Part shown: one piece after another, positions 53,913 through 62,485 of the stretch
Layout: each line of letters begins with the position of its first letter
How positions within the stretch are numbered: the first letter of the stretch is position 1
From: Comamonas sp. KCTC 72670
Lineage (GTDB): Bacteria > Myxococcota > Myxococcia > Myxococcales > Myxococcaceae
DNA: 64,000 nt
NCBI GenBank assembly: GCA_014656495.1
Contig: BNCN01000004.1
Coordinates: 563,071 to 627,070 of the forward strand
Direction of reading: 5' to 3'
The notes under the pieces: model-generated
The model's database searches: none
What the model was told of the DNA's origin: nothing
The model's input: only the letters and a program-made list of their open reading frames with translations
Translations under genes and position numbers: made by a program

Positions 53913-56405
53913 ATGGCGGCCGAACGACTACAGAAGTACCTGGCCCGCGCGGGAGTTGCTTCGCGCCGGCACGCAGAAGAGCTGATCACCGCGGGCCGCG
54001 TGGCGGTGAACAACAAGACGGTGACGGAGCTGGGCAGCCGGGTGGAGCCCGGCACCGACCTGGTGACGGTGGACGGGACGCTCGTCACGCCGCCGGATGA
54101 ATCCTCCTACTTCCTGCTCTACAAGCCCGTGGGCGTCGTGACGACGCTGTCGGATCCGCAGGGCCGCCCCACGGTGGCCAACTACGTGGAAGAGACGGGC
54201 AAGCGCCTCTTCCCGGTGGGCCGCCTGGACTACGACGCCGAGGGCGCGCTGCTGTTCACGGACGATGGGGCGCTGGCGCACAAGCTCACGCACCCCAGCT
54301 TCCAGGTTCCGCGCACGTACCTGGCGAAGGTGAAGGGCGCGCCGGACGCGGCCACGCTGGACAAGCTGCGCGGCGGCGTGCGGCTGGAAGACGGCATGGC
54401 CACGCCGGTGTCGGTGGGCGTGTTCGAGGCCGCCGAGCGGAACACGTGGTTGAAGATCGTCGTCGCCGAAGGCCGCCCGCACCTCATCAAGCGGCTGTGC
54501 GCCGCGGTGGGGCACCCCGTGGTTCGCCTGTTCCGTCCGGCCTACGCGGGCGTGGGCGTGGAGGGCCTGCGCCCCGGTGAGCTTCGGCCGCTGAAGACCA
54601 GCGAGGTGGAGCTGTTGAACGCCGTTTCGGATGGCAAGGCCACGCCGCCGACGGCCGCGCTGAAGCTGCCTCCGCGCCGGCATGGCCGCGCGGCGCCTGG
54701 TTTTGACTCGGACGACGAAGAGGAGCTGTCCATGGATGATGATGCCCCTGTGACCGCCAAGCCCGCCCGCAAGGCGCCGGCCCGCGCGGCGAAGTCCGCG
54801 TCCGAGGGTGGTTCGGGGCTGGCGCGGTTCGGCCGCGCGCCGAAGGCCGCATCCGAGGGCAAGCCCGCACGCCGTTCGTTCGGTGGTGATGAGGGCGGTG
54901 CTCCTCGCAGCCGCGGTGCGAGCCGCTCCTTTGGCGGTGACGAGGGTGGTGCTCCGCGCGGCCGTGGCGCCGGTCGGAGCTTCGGTGCCGAGGGTGGCGC
55001 TCGCGGCCGTCCGTCCGCAGCAGGTGGCACGGGCCGCGCGTTCTCGCGTGGCGAGGGTGCCCCGGGTGGTCGCCGCTCGTTTGGTGGCGACGAGGGTGGT
55101 GCGCCGCGCGGCCGTGGCGCGGGGCGCTCGTTCGGTGGTGATGCGGGTGGTGCTCCGCGCGCTCGTGGCCCGGGTCGCTCGTTCGGCGGTGATGAGGGCG
55201 GTGCGCCGCGCGGTCGTGGCGCCGGTCGCTCCTTTGGCGGTGATGAGGGCGGTGCGCCGCGCGGTCGTGGCGCGGGTCGCTCGTTCGGTGGTGATGAGGG
55301 CAGTGCTCCGCGCGGCCGTGGCGCCGGTCGGAGCTTCGGTTCCGAGGGTGGCGCCCCGCGCGGTGGCGCGGGCCGTGCGTTCGGTGGTGCCTCGGGCGCC
55401 CGTCGTTCCTTCGGTGGTGATGAGGGTGCCGCCCCTCGTGGTCGTGGCCCGGGTCGTGCCGAAGGGGGCGCGTCCGCTGGCCGCCGGTCCTTCGGTGGTG
55501 ACGAGGGCGGTGCGCCTCGCAGCCGTGGCGCCGGTCGGACCTTCGGCGGTGCCGAGGGCCGCGCCCCCGCTGGCCGTCGGACCTTCGGCGGTGACGAGGG
55601 TGGCGCGCCGCGCGCGCGTGGCGCGGGCCGCACGTTCGGCGGTGCCGAGGGCGGTGCGCCTCGGGGTGGCGCGGGCCGTGCGTTTGGTGGTGCCTCGGGT
55701 GCTCGCCGGTCCTTCGGCGGTGACGAAGGGGGAGCTCCGCGCAGCCGTGGCGCTGGGCGTCCTGAGCGTCGCGAGTGGAGCGCGGGCGGTGACGCCGCGC
55801 CACGCAGCCGTGGTCCGCGCGCCGACGGTGAGTCCTCGGCCCCTCGCGGCACCGGTCGTCCGGAGCGTCGCGAGTGGAGCGCGGGCGGTGACGCCGCGCC
55901 GCGCAGCCGTGGCGCGGGCCGTCCGGAGCGCCGCGAGTGGAGCGGCGGTGGCGATGACGCGCCTCGCTCGCGGGGACCTCGGGCTGGCGGTGAAGGCCGC
56001 TCCTTCTCCCCGCGTGGCGGCGCCAGCCGGGCTCCTCGCGGTGAAGGCCGTTCCTTCTCCCCGCGTGGCGCTTCCGCGGGCGCGGGCCGTCCGGAGCGCC
56101 GTGAATGGAAGCCGGCGGGTGACGCGGAAGGCGGCCCTCGGGGCCGGGGTGGTCCTCGCCGCGAGGGGCCCTCGGGCGGTCGTGGCGCATCGCGTTCGAC
56201 CTGGACGCCCACCGACGAAAGCGGGAATCCCCGTGAACGCGTCGTCCGGGCGGGCGCGCGCAAGGGTCCCCCCTCCGAGAAGCCCTCGGGATTCCAGGAC
56301 TGGGACAAGAAGAAGGAGCGTTCCAGCGCGCCGCGCTGGAGCAGCGATAAGCCCAAGGGTGGAGCGGGCCGGCCGCCTCCTCGGGGGCCCCGCCGTCCGC
56401 GTTGA
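53913..56405 (+). CDS. rluB: 23S rRNA pseudouridine synthase (RluB type) with long repetitive tail
   Basis: 830 residues. Residues 1-50 are an S4 RNA-binding domain (RLQKYLARAGVASRRHAEEL). Residues about 65-240 are the RsuA/RluB catalytic domain, with the active-site aspartate D106 in GRLDYDAEGALLF and KPVGVVTTLSD before it. A normal RluB would end near residue 260; here a tail of about 570 residues follows. From about 320 it is built of a 17-residue unit, RSFGGDEGGAPRGRGAG, and related RPERREWSAGGDAAPRSRG units. The tail is Arg/Gly-rich, likely disordered and RNA-binding. It is in the same operon as scpA and scpB. Confidence 0.93.
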   Translation: MAAERLQKYLARAGVASRRHAEELITAGRVAVNNKTVTELGSRVEPGTDLVTVDGTLVTPPDESSYFLLYKPVGVVTTLSDPQGRPTVANYVEETGKRLFPVGRLDYDAEGALLFTDDGALAHKLTHPSFQVPRTYLAKVKGAPDAATLDKLRGGVRLEDGMATPVSVGVFEAAERNTWLKIVVAEGRPHLIKRLCAAVGHPVVRLFRPAYAGVGVEGLRPGELRPLKTSEVELLNAVSDGKATPPTAALKLPPRRHGRAAPGFDSDDEEELSMDDDAPVTAKPARKAPARAAKSASEGGSGLARFGRAPKAASEGKPARRSFGGDEGGAPRSRGASRSFGGDEGGAPRGRGAGRSFGAEGGARGRPSAAGGTGRAFSRGEGAPGGRRSFGGDEGGAPRGRGAGRSFGGDAGGAPRARGPGRSFGGDEGGAPRGRGAGRSFGGDEGGAPRGRGAGRSFGGDEGSAPRGRGAGRSFGSEGGAPRGGAGRAFGGASGARRSFGGDEGAAPRGRGPGRAEGGASAGRRSFGGDEGGAPRSRGAGRTFGGAEGRAPAGRRTFGGDEGGAPRARGAGRTFGGAEGGAPRGGAGRAFGGASGARRSFGGDEGGAPRSRGAGRPERREWSAGGDAAPRSRGPRADGESSAPRGTGRPERREWSAGGDAAPRSRGAGRPERREWSGGGDDAPRSRGPRAGGEGRSFSPRGGASRAPRGEGRSFSPRGASAGAGRPERREWKPAGDAEGGPRGRGGPRREGPSGGRGASRSTWTPTDESGNPRERVVRAGARKGPPSEKPSGFQDWDKKKERSSAPRWSSDKPKGGAGRPPPRGPRRPR
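54870..56000 (+). repeat. In-frame tandem repeats in the rluB tail
   Basis: About twenty degenerate units, mostly 51 bp (17 codons), encode RSFGGDEGGAPRGRGAG-like segments up to about 55740; RPERREW-type units continue to about 56000. Shorter variants such as RAFGGASGAR are interspersed. The repeats keep open frames in other phases and on the other strand, all of them shadows. Confidence 0.9.
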
Positions 56406-56491
56406 GACATGACGCGGTGGATTGGGCGGGAATCGAGGGGGATTGATATAACCGGCGCCGACTCCTACACCGTTTCCCTCACCGGAGACCG

Positions 56492-58618
56492 ATGCGAACC
56501 GGCGCGCGCCCCCTCATTCTCGCACTAGCCCTGCTTCTTGGCTGCAACGGCAGCAGGGATCAGCTCCTCGCCGACCTCCAGAGTCCTCGTCCGGAGGTCC
56601 GCGCTCTCGCGGTGAAGAAGCTGGCGGGGCAGGGCAATCCGGACGACCTCGTCCTGTTCACCCGCGCGGCCAAGGACTTCGCCGCCATCGTCCGGGCCGA
56701 GGCCGCTGTCGCCCTGGGCGAGAGCCAGGACGCCCGCGTCGTGGACTTGCTGGGCGAGCTGCTCGAGGACTCGGACGAAGAGGTCCAGGGCCGCGCCGCC
56801 ATGGCGCTGTCCAAGGTGAACAACGAAAAGGCCAAGGCGTACCTCACGCTCCAGTACGGACGGCGGGGCCGCGCCACGCGTCAGGTCATCGTCCAGGCGC
56901 TCAAGAACGCCAACGTCCCCGGCGCCATGGCGGAGGTCGTGTCCGCCGAGGCGCGCTCCCAGTGGGACCGCAATCAGCTCGCGCTCACCGAAGGCGTGCT
57001 GCCCGAGCGCGTGGGCGCCGCCGAGGAGCTGGGCAAGAGCGGCCGTCCCGATGCCGTCAACCGGCTGCTGCCCATGGTGCGTGACAGTCAGGTCATCCTG
57101 GCCGCCGCCGCGGTGCGCGGGTTGGGCGACGCGGGGGACAAGCGCGCGGTGGGGCCCATCGCGCTGCTGCTCGAGGAGAACTTCCCCGAGCTGCGCGAGT
57201 CCGCCATCCACGCGCTGATGAAGCTGCAGGACCCGGTGGCGACGCAGCGGCTCCAACTGGTGGCGGTGGAGAAGAGCGCCGTCAGCCCGCTGGCCATCGA
57301 CGCCATCGTGTCGTTCCCCCGGACGCCGCAGACGGATGCCTCGCTGTGCGCCATCGTGCTCGAGGGCGCGCCCGCCGAGGCGCTCGTCGCGGGCAGGAGC
57401 ATGCGCGCGCGCGGCGGTTGCCCGCTGGACGCCATTGGAGATCGGCTGGCCCGCCCGGCCACGGCGGCCAGTGGCCTCCAGGCCATCACCGGACTGGGAC
57501 CCACGGCGCAGCCGTTGCTCGCCAAGGTCGTTCCGTGGCTCAGCCACCCGGATGCCTCGCTGCGGCTGCTCGCCGTGGAGGCCGTCGCGGAGATCGGCGA
57601 CGCCTCGGTCATCCCCGCGGTGCAGAAGCTCTATGAGCAGGAGACCAAGGGCCTGGAGTCCCTGCGCGCTGACTGGGTGACGGAGGCCTTGCCCCAGCAG
57701 TTCGGTCCTGGCTTCGACCCGTCGACCACGCCGCCGTCTCCCGCGGTGGCCGAACTGAAGGACAATCGGCCCGCGCGGCACGCGGACCTGCTGGGGCGCG
57801 TGAAGGAGCTCAACGCGGCCCGCGCGCGTGAGACGGGCCGGGACGTGGTGCGCCACCGCGTTCCCACGGAGCTGTATGACGACGTGTCCCCGGAGCGGCT
57901 CGTCCCGCTCGCGACGCTGCTGCGGGCGCTCGGGGCGCTGAAGGCGCCGGGGGCCCTGGAGCTGCTCACGGGCTATACGCAGGACCCCAGCTCGGTGCTC
58001 CGCGTGGCGGCCCTGGTGGGCCTGACGAAGCAGGGCGCCGACGGCGTGAATGTCGCCAAGGCGGGCCTCGTCGAGCCCGACCGTGACTTGCAGAAGGCGC
58101 TGGCCCAGGCGTTGACGGAGGCCGGCGAGCCGGGGCGGACCGCGCTCATCGAGCTGCTCCCGAAGATGGGCAGCGAGAAGCTGCTGGTGCTGGATGCGCT
58201 CACCCGGGCCGGCGGCGCGTTGCCGGCCTCGGCGTCGGAGTCCCTCCAGTCGGTGGTTCGCGAAGGGGGCCCCGAGGCGGCGCTCGCCGCGGCGCTGCTC
58301 GGCCGCATGCAGGCGAAGGACGCCGTGCCCACGCTCGTGAAGGCGCTCAACGAGACCAACAGCGTGGCCCGCAGGGACGTGCTGCTGGCGCTCGGGAGCA
58401 TCGGCGATGCCCAGGCGGTGGACGCGGTGGCCAAGGACCTGTTCCACGACCTGCCGGAGATTCGGGCCGCGGCCGCTTCGTCGCTGCGGAAGCTGGGGCC
58501 CTCGGCGTACGCGGACCAGTTGGACGCGCTCAAGAGCGACTACTTCCGCACCGTGCGCGAGGCGGCCGGAGCCCCCGCGCCAGCGCCGGCGAGCGCGGCC
58601 GCGGAGGGTGCGCCCTGA
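56492..58618 (+). CDS. HEAT-repeat lipoprotein
   Basis: 708 residues. A lipoprotein signal (ILALALLLGC, C18) predicts anchoring in a membrane. The rest is mostly HEAT/PBS-lyase-like helical repeats: typical units are ALAVKKLAGQGNPDDLVLF, AEAAVALGESQDARVVDLLG, GRAAMALSKVNNEKAKAYL and RELGDAGDKRAV-type segments through the whole length. HEAT arrays are protein-binding scaffolds; no enzyme motif is present. The stop overlaps the start of the next gene by one base (TGATG), so the two are coupled. Partner unknown. Confidence 0.88.
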   Translation: MRTGARPLILALALLLGCNGSRDQLLADLQSPRPEVRALAVKKLAGQGNPDDLVLFTRAAKDFAAIVRAEAAVALGESQDARVVDLLGELLEDSDEEVQGRAAMALSKVNNEKAKAYLTLQYGRRGRATRQVIVQALKNANVPGAMAEVVSAEARSQWDRNQLALTEGVLPERVGAAEELGKSGRPDAVNRLLPMVRDSQVILAAAAVRGLGDAGDKRAVGPIALLLEENFPELRESAIHALMKLQDPVATQRLQLVAVEKSAVSPLAIDAIVSFPRTPQTDASLCAIVLEGAPAEALVAGRSMRARGGCPLDAIGDRLARPATAASGLQAITGLGPTAQPLLAKVVPWLSHPDASLRLLAVEAVAEIGDASVIPAVQKLYEQETKGLESLRADWVTEALPQQFGPGFDPSTTPPSPAVAELKDNRPARHADLLGRVKELNAARARETGRDVVRHRVPTELYDDVSPERLVPLATLLRALGALKAPGALELLTGYTQDPSSVLRVAALVGLTKQGADGVNVAKAGLVEPDRDLQKALAQALTEAGEPGRTALIELLPKMGSEKLLVLDALTRAGGALPASASESLQSVVREGGPEAALAAALLGRMQAKDAVPTLVKALNETNSVARRDVLLALGSIGDAQAVDAVAKDLFHDLPEIRAAAASSLRKLGPSAYADQLDALKSDYFRTVREAAGAPAPAPASAAAEGAP

Positions 58619-60762
58619 TGGAGCTGCGCATCCTCAAGGACAAGGCGTCCGAGGCCTTCTCCAAGGGACGCTTCTCCAAGGCCGCGGAGCTCTACGAGGA
58701 CTACTGCCGGGCGGAACCGAAGGACCACCAATCGCGCCTCCGCACAGGGGACGCGTGGGTGAAGGCGGGGCAGAAGGACCGCGCGATTTCGGCCTATCAG
58801 TCCGCGGCCGAGGGCTTCGCGCGTGAGGGCTTCCTTCCTCGGGCCATCGCCGCGAGCAAGCTCATCCTCGAGCTCGACCCGGCGCATCGTGGCGTGCAGC
58901 AGATGCTCGCGGACCTGTATGCGCGCCGAGGCACGCCGATGGGCCCTCGGGCTCGCGGGCCGTTGAGCAGCGCCTCCTCCGTCGCCGGGAGCCAGCCCGC
59001 TGCGCCTCCGCGAGCGGGAGGGCCCTCCGCCGCGCAGGTTGCCGACGCGCAGCGCGTCCCGGCGGTGGCGGACGTCCAGCGTGCCTCGCCCGTGGCCGAC
59101 GCGCAGCAGTCCGCGGTCACGCAGAGCGATTCGCCCGCGGCGGACGCACCGCGTGCCTCGCCCGCTCCACTCGAGGCGTCCGGCATCGGCATCGACCTGT
59201 CGGCGGAGCTCCCTCTGGAGCTCGAGGTCTCCCTCGGTGCGGAGGACCCCGGGCAGGGGCGCGAGGAGGTGGTCCACTCGGTCCACGTCGGATCGGCGCA
59301 TGAGGCAGGGGCGTCCGAGCAAGAATTCACGTTGGACATCGAATCGGACGCGGATTCGGCGCCCGTGGTTCAGGGCGTCGCGCTCCACGCCGCCGTCGCG
59401 GAAACGGCTGGCATCACCGAATCCGAGCCGGTGCCGACGCGGATGGCCGTTCGCGAACCCTCGAGCCCACCGGTCGCAGCCCGGCTCCCCGCGGTGCAGC
59501 CCGGCGGTGCACGTCCGGCGACCAGCGCGCTGCCTCCGGGGCTGGCGCCGCGGTCCTCGCAGAAAGTGCCCGCCGTGGGCTCCGGCCGCTCCGTCTCCAA
59601 CAGCGGCAGATGGCAGGCCCTGTCCTCACCCATCGGCGAGCAGTCGCCCGCGACGCCCACCCCGGTGCCGCCCGCTCCGGCACCGTCGCCACGCCATGCC
59701 GAGCCACAAGGCGCGGTGGGCGCCCAGGTGATTCCAGGGCATGACCTGACGTCTGCGCTCGGCGCCTCGCTCCGGACGCCGCAGGGCCGCTCCGCGTTCA
59801 CGGAGCTGGAGCTCGAAGCCGACTCCTTGTTGCACGCGGTGGAGCTGGCCGCGCAAGCGGGCCTGGGCTACGTGGACGCCGAGGAAGAGGTCTTCAGCCT
59901 GACGGAAGAGGTCACTCCGGACGCCGCCGCGCTGGAGACGCTCCCCACGATTCCGCTCTTCTCGGACCTGCCCCGCGACGCGTTCATCGAGCTGTTCGAG
60001 CGGTGCCCGCTGCGGCGCTTCGGCCCTGGCGAGCGCGTCATCGACCAGGGCAGCCATGGCGATGCCTTCTACGTCATCTGTGAGGGCGCCGTTCGCGTCT
60101 TCCGGACGGACGCGGCAGGCCAGCGCCACGACCTCGCGACCCTGGAGGGCGGCACCTTCTTTGGTGAAATGGCGCTGCTCTCCGGCGCGGCGAGGACGGC
60201 GTCCGTCGAGTCCGCCTCCGACGACACGCAGCTCCTGGAGATCTCCGCCAGCGTGCTCGCCGAGCTGTCCCGGAGCCATCCGCAGGTGGCCCGGGCCCTC
60301 AAGAAGTTCTGCCGGCAGCGCCTGCTCACCAACGTGATGAACACGTCGGAGTTGTTCAAGCTCTTCGACCGCAAGGACCGGCGTGAGCTGGTGGAGCGCT
60401 TCCGTTCCCGGGACGTCGAGCGCGACGCCGTCATCATCCGCGACGGCGACGTCACGGACGGGCTCTACGTGGTGCTGTCCGGCGAGGTCGAGGTGCGCAA
60501 GGACGGCCACCTGCTGACCTTGCTCAAGGAAGGCGACGTCTTCGGCGAGATCTCCCTGCTCCAGAAGACGCCGGCCACGGCGACCGTGACGTCCACGCGT
60601 TACACCACGCTGCTGCGGCTGCCTCGCGCGGACTTCGACGCGCTGATGTCGAGCCACCCGCAGATCCTGGCCCTGTTCTCCGACCTGAGCGACGAGCGGC
60701 TCCGGCGCACCCAGCGTGTCCTCACCGAGGCGGGCGTCGAAGAGGACATCATCCTCGTCTGA
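58618..60762 (+). CDS. TPR-like protein with two cyclic-nucleotide-binding domains
   Basis: 714 residues. Residues 1-100 look like TPR repeats (ASEAFSKGRFSKAAELYEDY; RTGDAWVKAGQKDRAISAYQ). A 330-residue Ala/Pro/Ser-rich linker follows. Then two CNB (cAMP/cGMP receptor) domains, about 440-565 and 580-695. The first keeps the phosphate-binding cassette in FFGEMALLSGAARTASV, including the arginine. The second reads VFGEISLLQKTPATATV and lacks that arginine, so it probably does not bind a nucleotide in the usual way. No DNA-binding domain. Translationally coupled to the HEAT lipoprotein. Regulator of some membrane or motility process is possible but unproven. Confidence 0.88.
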   Translation: MELRILKDKASEAFSKGRFSKAAELYEDYCRAEPKDHQSRLRTGDAWVKAGQKDRAISAYQSAAEGFAREGFLPRAIAASKLILELDPAHRGVQQMLADLYARRGTPMGPRARGPLSSASSVAGSQPAAPPRAGGPSAAQVADAQRVPAVADVQRASPVADAQQSAVTQSDSPAADAPRASPAPLEASGIGIDLSAELPLELEVSLGAEDPGQGREEVVHSVHVGSAHEAGASEQEFTLDIESDADSAPVVQGVALHAAVAETAGITESEPVPTRMAVREPSSPPVAARLPAVQPGGARPATSALPPGLAPRSSQKVPAVGSGRSVSNSGRWQALSSPIGEQSPATPTPVPPAPAPSPRHAEPQGAVGAQVIPGHDLTSALGASLRTPQGRSAFTELELEADSLLHAVELAAQAGLGYVDAEEEVFSLTEEVTPDAAALETLPTIPLFSDLPRDAFIELFERCPLRRFGPGERVIDQGSHGDAFYVICEGAVRVFRTDAAGQRHDLATLEGGTFFGEMALLSGAARTASVESASDDTQLLEISASVLAELSRSHPQVARALKKFCRQRLLTNVMNTSELFKLFDRKDRRELVERFRSRDVERDAVIIRDGDVTDGLYVVLSGEVEVRKDGHLLTLLKEGDVFGEISLLQKTPATATVTSTRYTTLLRLPRADFDALMSSHPQILALFSDLSDERLRRTQRVLTEAGVEEDIILV

Positions 60763-60764
60763 GG

Positions 60765-61535
60765 TCAGCGGACCTTGGCGAGGTAGTCATCCCGGGTCAC
60801 CAGCCCCCGGGTCTCCAGCAGCTCCAGCATGGCCCGGAGGGAGCGGGCCTGCTGGGCCACCATCCGCTCCAACCCTGCCACCTGCTGCGTCAGCGCCTCC
60901 ACGCGCTGGGACAGCTCGCTCTCACGGGCGGCCTGGGCCGTGGGGGACGCGGAGGCGGCGCGCAGCGGCGACGTCGGAGGCGTGACCTCGGCGGGAGGCG
61001 CCAGCTCGAACGTGGGCTCGTCCATGCCGAACGTCAGCGGCGTGGCCGTCGCGGAGGTGATTTCTCCGTGGTAGTGGCGGCGGATGGCGCGCTCGATGGA
61101 CGACGCGCTCGCGACGACCACCTGGAGCCGCTGGCCGCTATGGAACGCCAGCTCCTGGAAGGACTCCACGTTGGTGGGGTCGGCGGTGGCCACGGTGAGC
61201 GTCTTGGTGGCCGGGTCCGCGGCGGTGGGGAAGACGGTGTAGCGCTCCGCGATGTCCGCCCGGAGTGCCTGGAGGGCCGCCGCCGACGGGGTGTGGTGCT
61301 CCAAGTCCACCGTGGGGATGGCGAGCTGCCGCGACAGGGCGTGAACCATGGAGCTTTCGTCCACGAAGCCCATCTGCACCAGCGTGAGCCCCAGCTTGCC
61401 GCCCCACTTGCGTTGCTCCGCGAGGGCGGAGCGCAACTGCGTCTCCGAGAGGAGGCCAGCGTCCATGAGAATCTCCCCGAGCCGGCGCTTGCGGCCAGGG
61501 AGCGAAGCAGAGGGTGCGACAGGCGGCTGTTTCAC
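60765..61535 (-). CDS. MshEN (GspE N-terminal) domain protein
   Basis: 256 residues from a GTG at 61535. The N-terminal 160 residues form a MshEN/GspE-N domain: RRLGEILMDAGLLSETQLRS, LAEQRKWGGKLGLTLVQMG and LSRQLAIPTVDL are the tandem-motif segments that bind c-di-GMP in MshE and relatives. There is no ATPase domain, so it is a stand-alone sensor. The C-terminal part has SELSQRVEALTQQVAGLERMVAQ, a coiled coil. It is convergent to the CNB gene with 2 bp between stops. c-di-GMP binding is inferred from the family. Confidence 0.85.
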   Translation of the reverse strand: MKQPPVAPSASLPGRKRRLGEILMDAGLLSETQLRSALAEQRKWGGKLGLTLVQMGFVDESSMVHALSRQLAIPTVDLEHHTPSAAALQALRADIAERYTVFPTAADPATKTLTVATADPTNVESFQELAFHSGQRLQVVVASASSIERAIRRHYHGEITSATATPLTFGMDEPTFELAPPAEVTPPTSPLRAASASPTAQAARESELSQRVEALTQQVAGLERMVAQQARSLRAMLELLETRGLVTRDDYLAKVR

Positions 61536-61633
61536 GGGCGCGGAGCATAGCAGCCTGTCACGCGGTGTCCGAGGCCAGGCAGGCGGGGCGGGGAGGAGCG
61601 TGGGCGCTGGGAATGGGGTAGAACGCTCTTCAC

Positions 61634-62467
61634 ATGACGCGACGGATTCTGCCGTTTCTCGCACTGGCCCTCGTTTCGGGCTGTGCGTCGCAGCGCCTGG
61701 CTGGCGCGGACCTGGACCGCGTCCGGCGTCCGGCCTTCATCTCTCGCATCGAGGACGGGGCGGGCCCCAAGAGCCTCGTGTTCCGGGAGGACTCGGCGTA
61801 CCGGAACAAACTCAAGAAGCTGGAGCCCGTGGAGGCCGACCGCCGGCTGACGGTGAAGCTGCTCCAGGCCGTGACGCGCTTCGAGGTCTCCGAGCGCCTC
61901 CGGGTGACGACCCTGTCGCAGCTGCCGCGCGAGTTCCCGTGGACGCACGTGGTGGACCCCGCGCGGGTCGCCTCGGTGCTGGAGAGCTTCCTCGTGGAGG
62001 AGGTGCCCGCCAACGCGCCGGACTACGACCTGGTGGCCTCGCTGGGCGCGGACACCATCGTCGAGTTCGTCATCGTGGACTACGGCATGCGCAGCGATGA
62101 CGGCCGCGCGGGCGCGTACCTGCGGGGCTACGGCCGCATGTTCACGTTGGACGGGCGCACGGAGGTCTGGCGCCGGCCCTTCGCCCTGGACCAGGTGGAC
62201 CAGGGCAAGCCGCACCTGGACCCGTTCAAGGTGGGTAAGGATCCGTCGCTCTTCCGCGCGGCGATGACGTCCATGCTGGACGAGGTGGCGCGCACCTTCG
62301 TGCAGGACCTGACGCCCAAGGACCGGGGTGGGGCGCCGCCTCCGGCACGCGGTGGCTCGGCGGGTTCGGACGTCGTCCCCGGCAAGGCGGGGGCCCCCGC
62401 GCCCGTGGCGACGCCGGCGCCCGAGGATGGGCTGGCGCCAGGCGAGCTGCCCGACCCGGACCCCTGA
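61634..62467 (+). CDS. Hypothetical lipoprotein
   Basis: 277 residues with a clear lipoprotein signal: RRILPFLALALVSGC. The body (about 30-225) is of no recognised family; it has SLVFREDSAYRNKLKKLEPV and GADTIVEFVIVDYGMRSDDG segments and resembles lipoproteins of unknown function found in myxobacteria. The C-terminal 50 residues are Pro/Ala-rich and disordered. Single gene; upstream region of 98 bp, divergent from the MshEN gene. Confidence 0.75.
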   Translation: MTRRILPFLALALVSGCASQRLAGADLDRVRRPAFISRIEDGAGPKSLVFREDSAYRNKLKKLEPVEADRRLTVKLLQAVTRFEVSERLRVTTLSQLPREFPWTHVVDPARVASVLESFLVEEVPANAPDYDLVASLGADTIVEFVIVDYGMRSDDGRAGAYLRGYGRMFTLDGRTEVWRRPFALDQVDQGKPHLDPFKVGKDPSLFRAAMTSMLDEVARTFVQDLTPKDRGGAPPPARGGSAGSDVVPGKAGAPAPVATPAPEDGLAPGELPDPDP

Positions 62468-62485
62468 AAGCGGGGCAGGGCCTCC

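Noticed and set aside
54542-56412. Long frames on both strands over the rluB repeat region
   Set aside because: Created by the 51-bp repeats, which stay open in several phases. Only the RluB frame continues a real catalytic domain.
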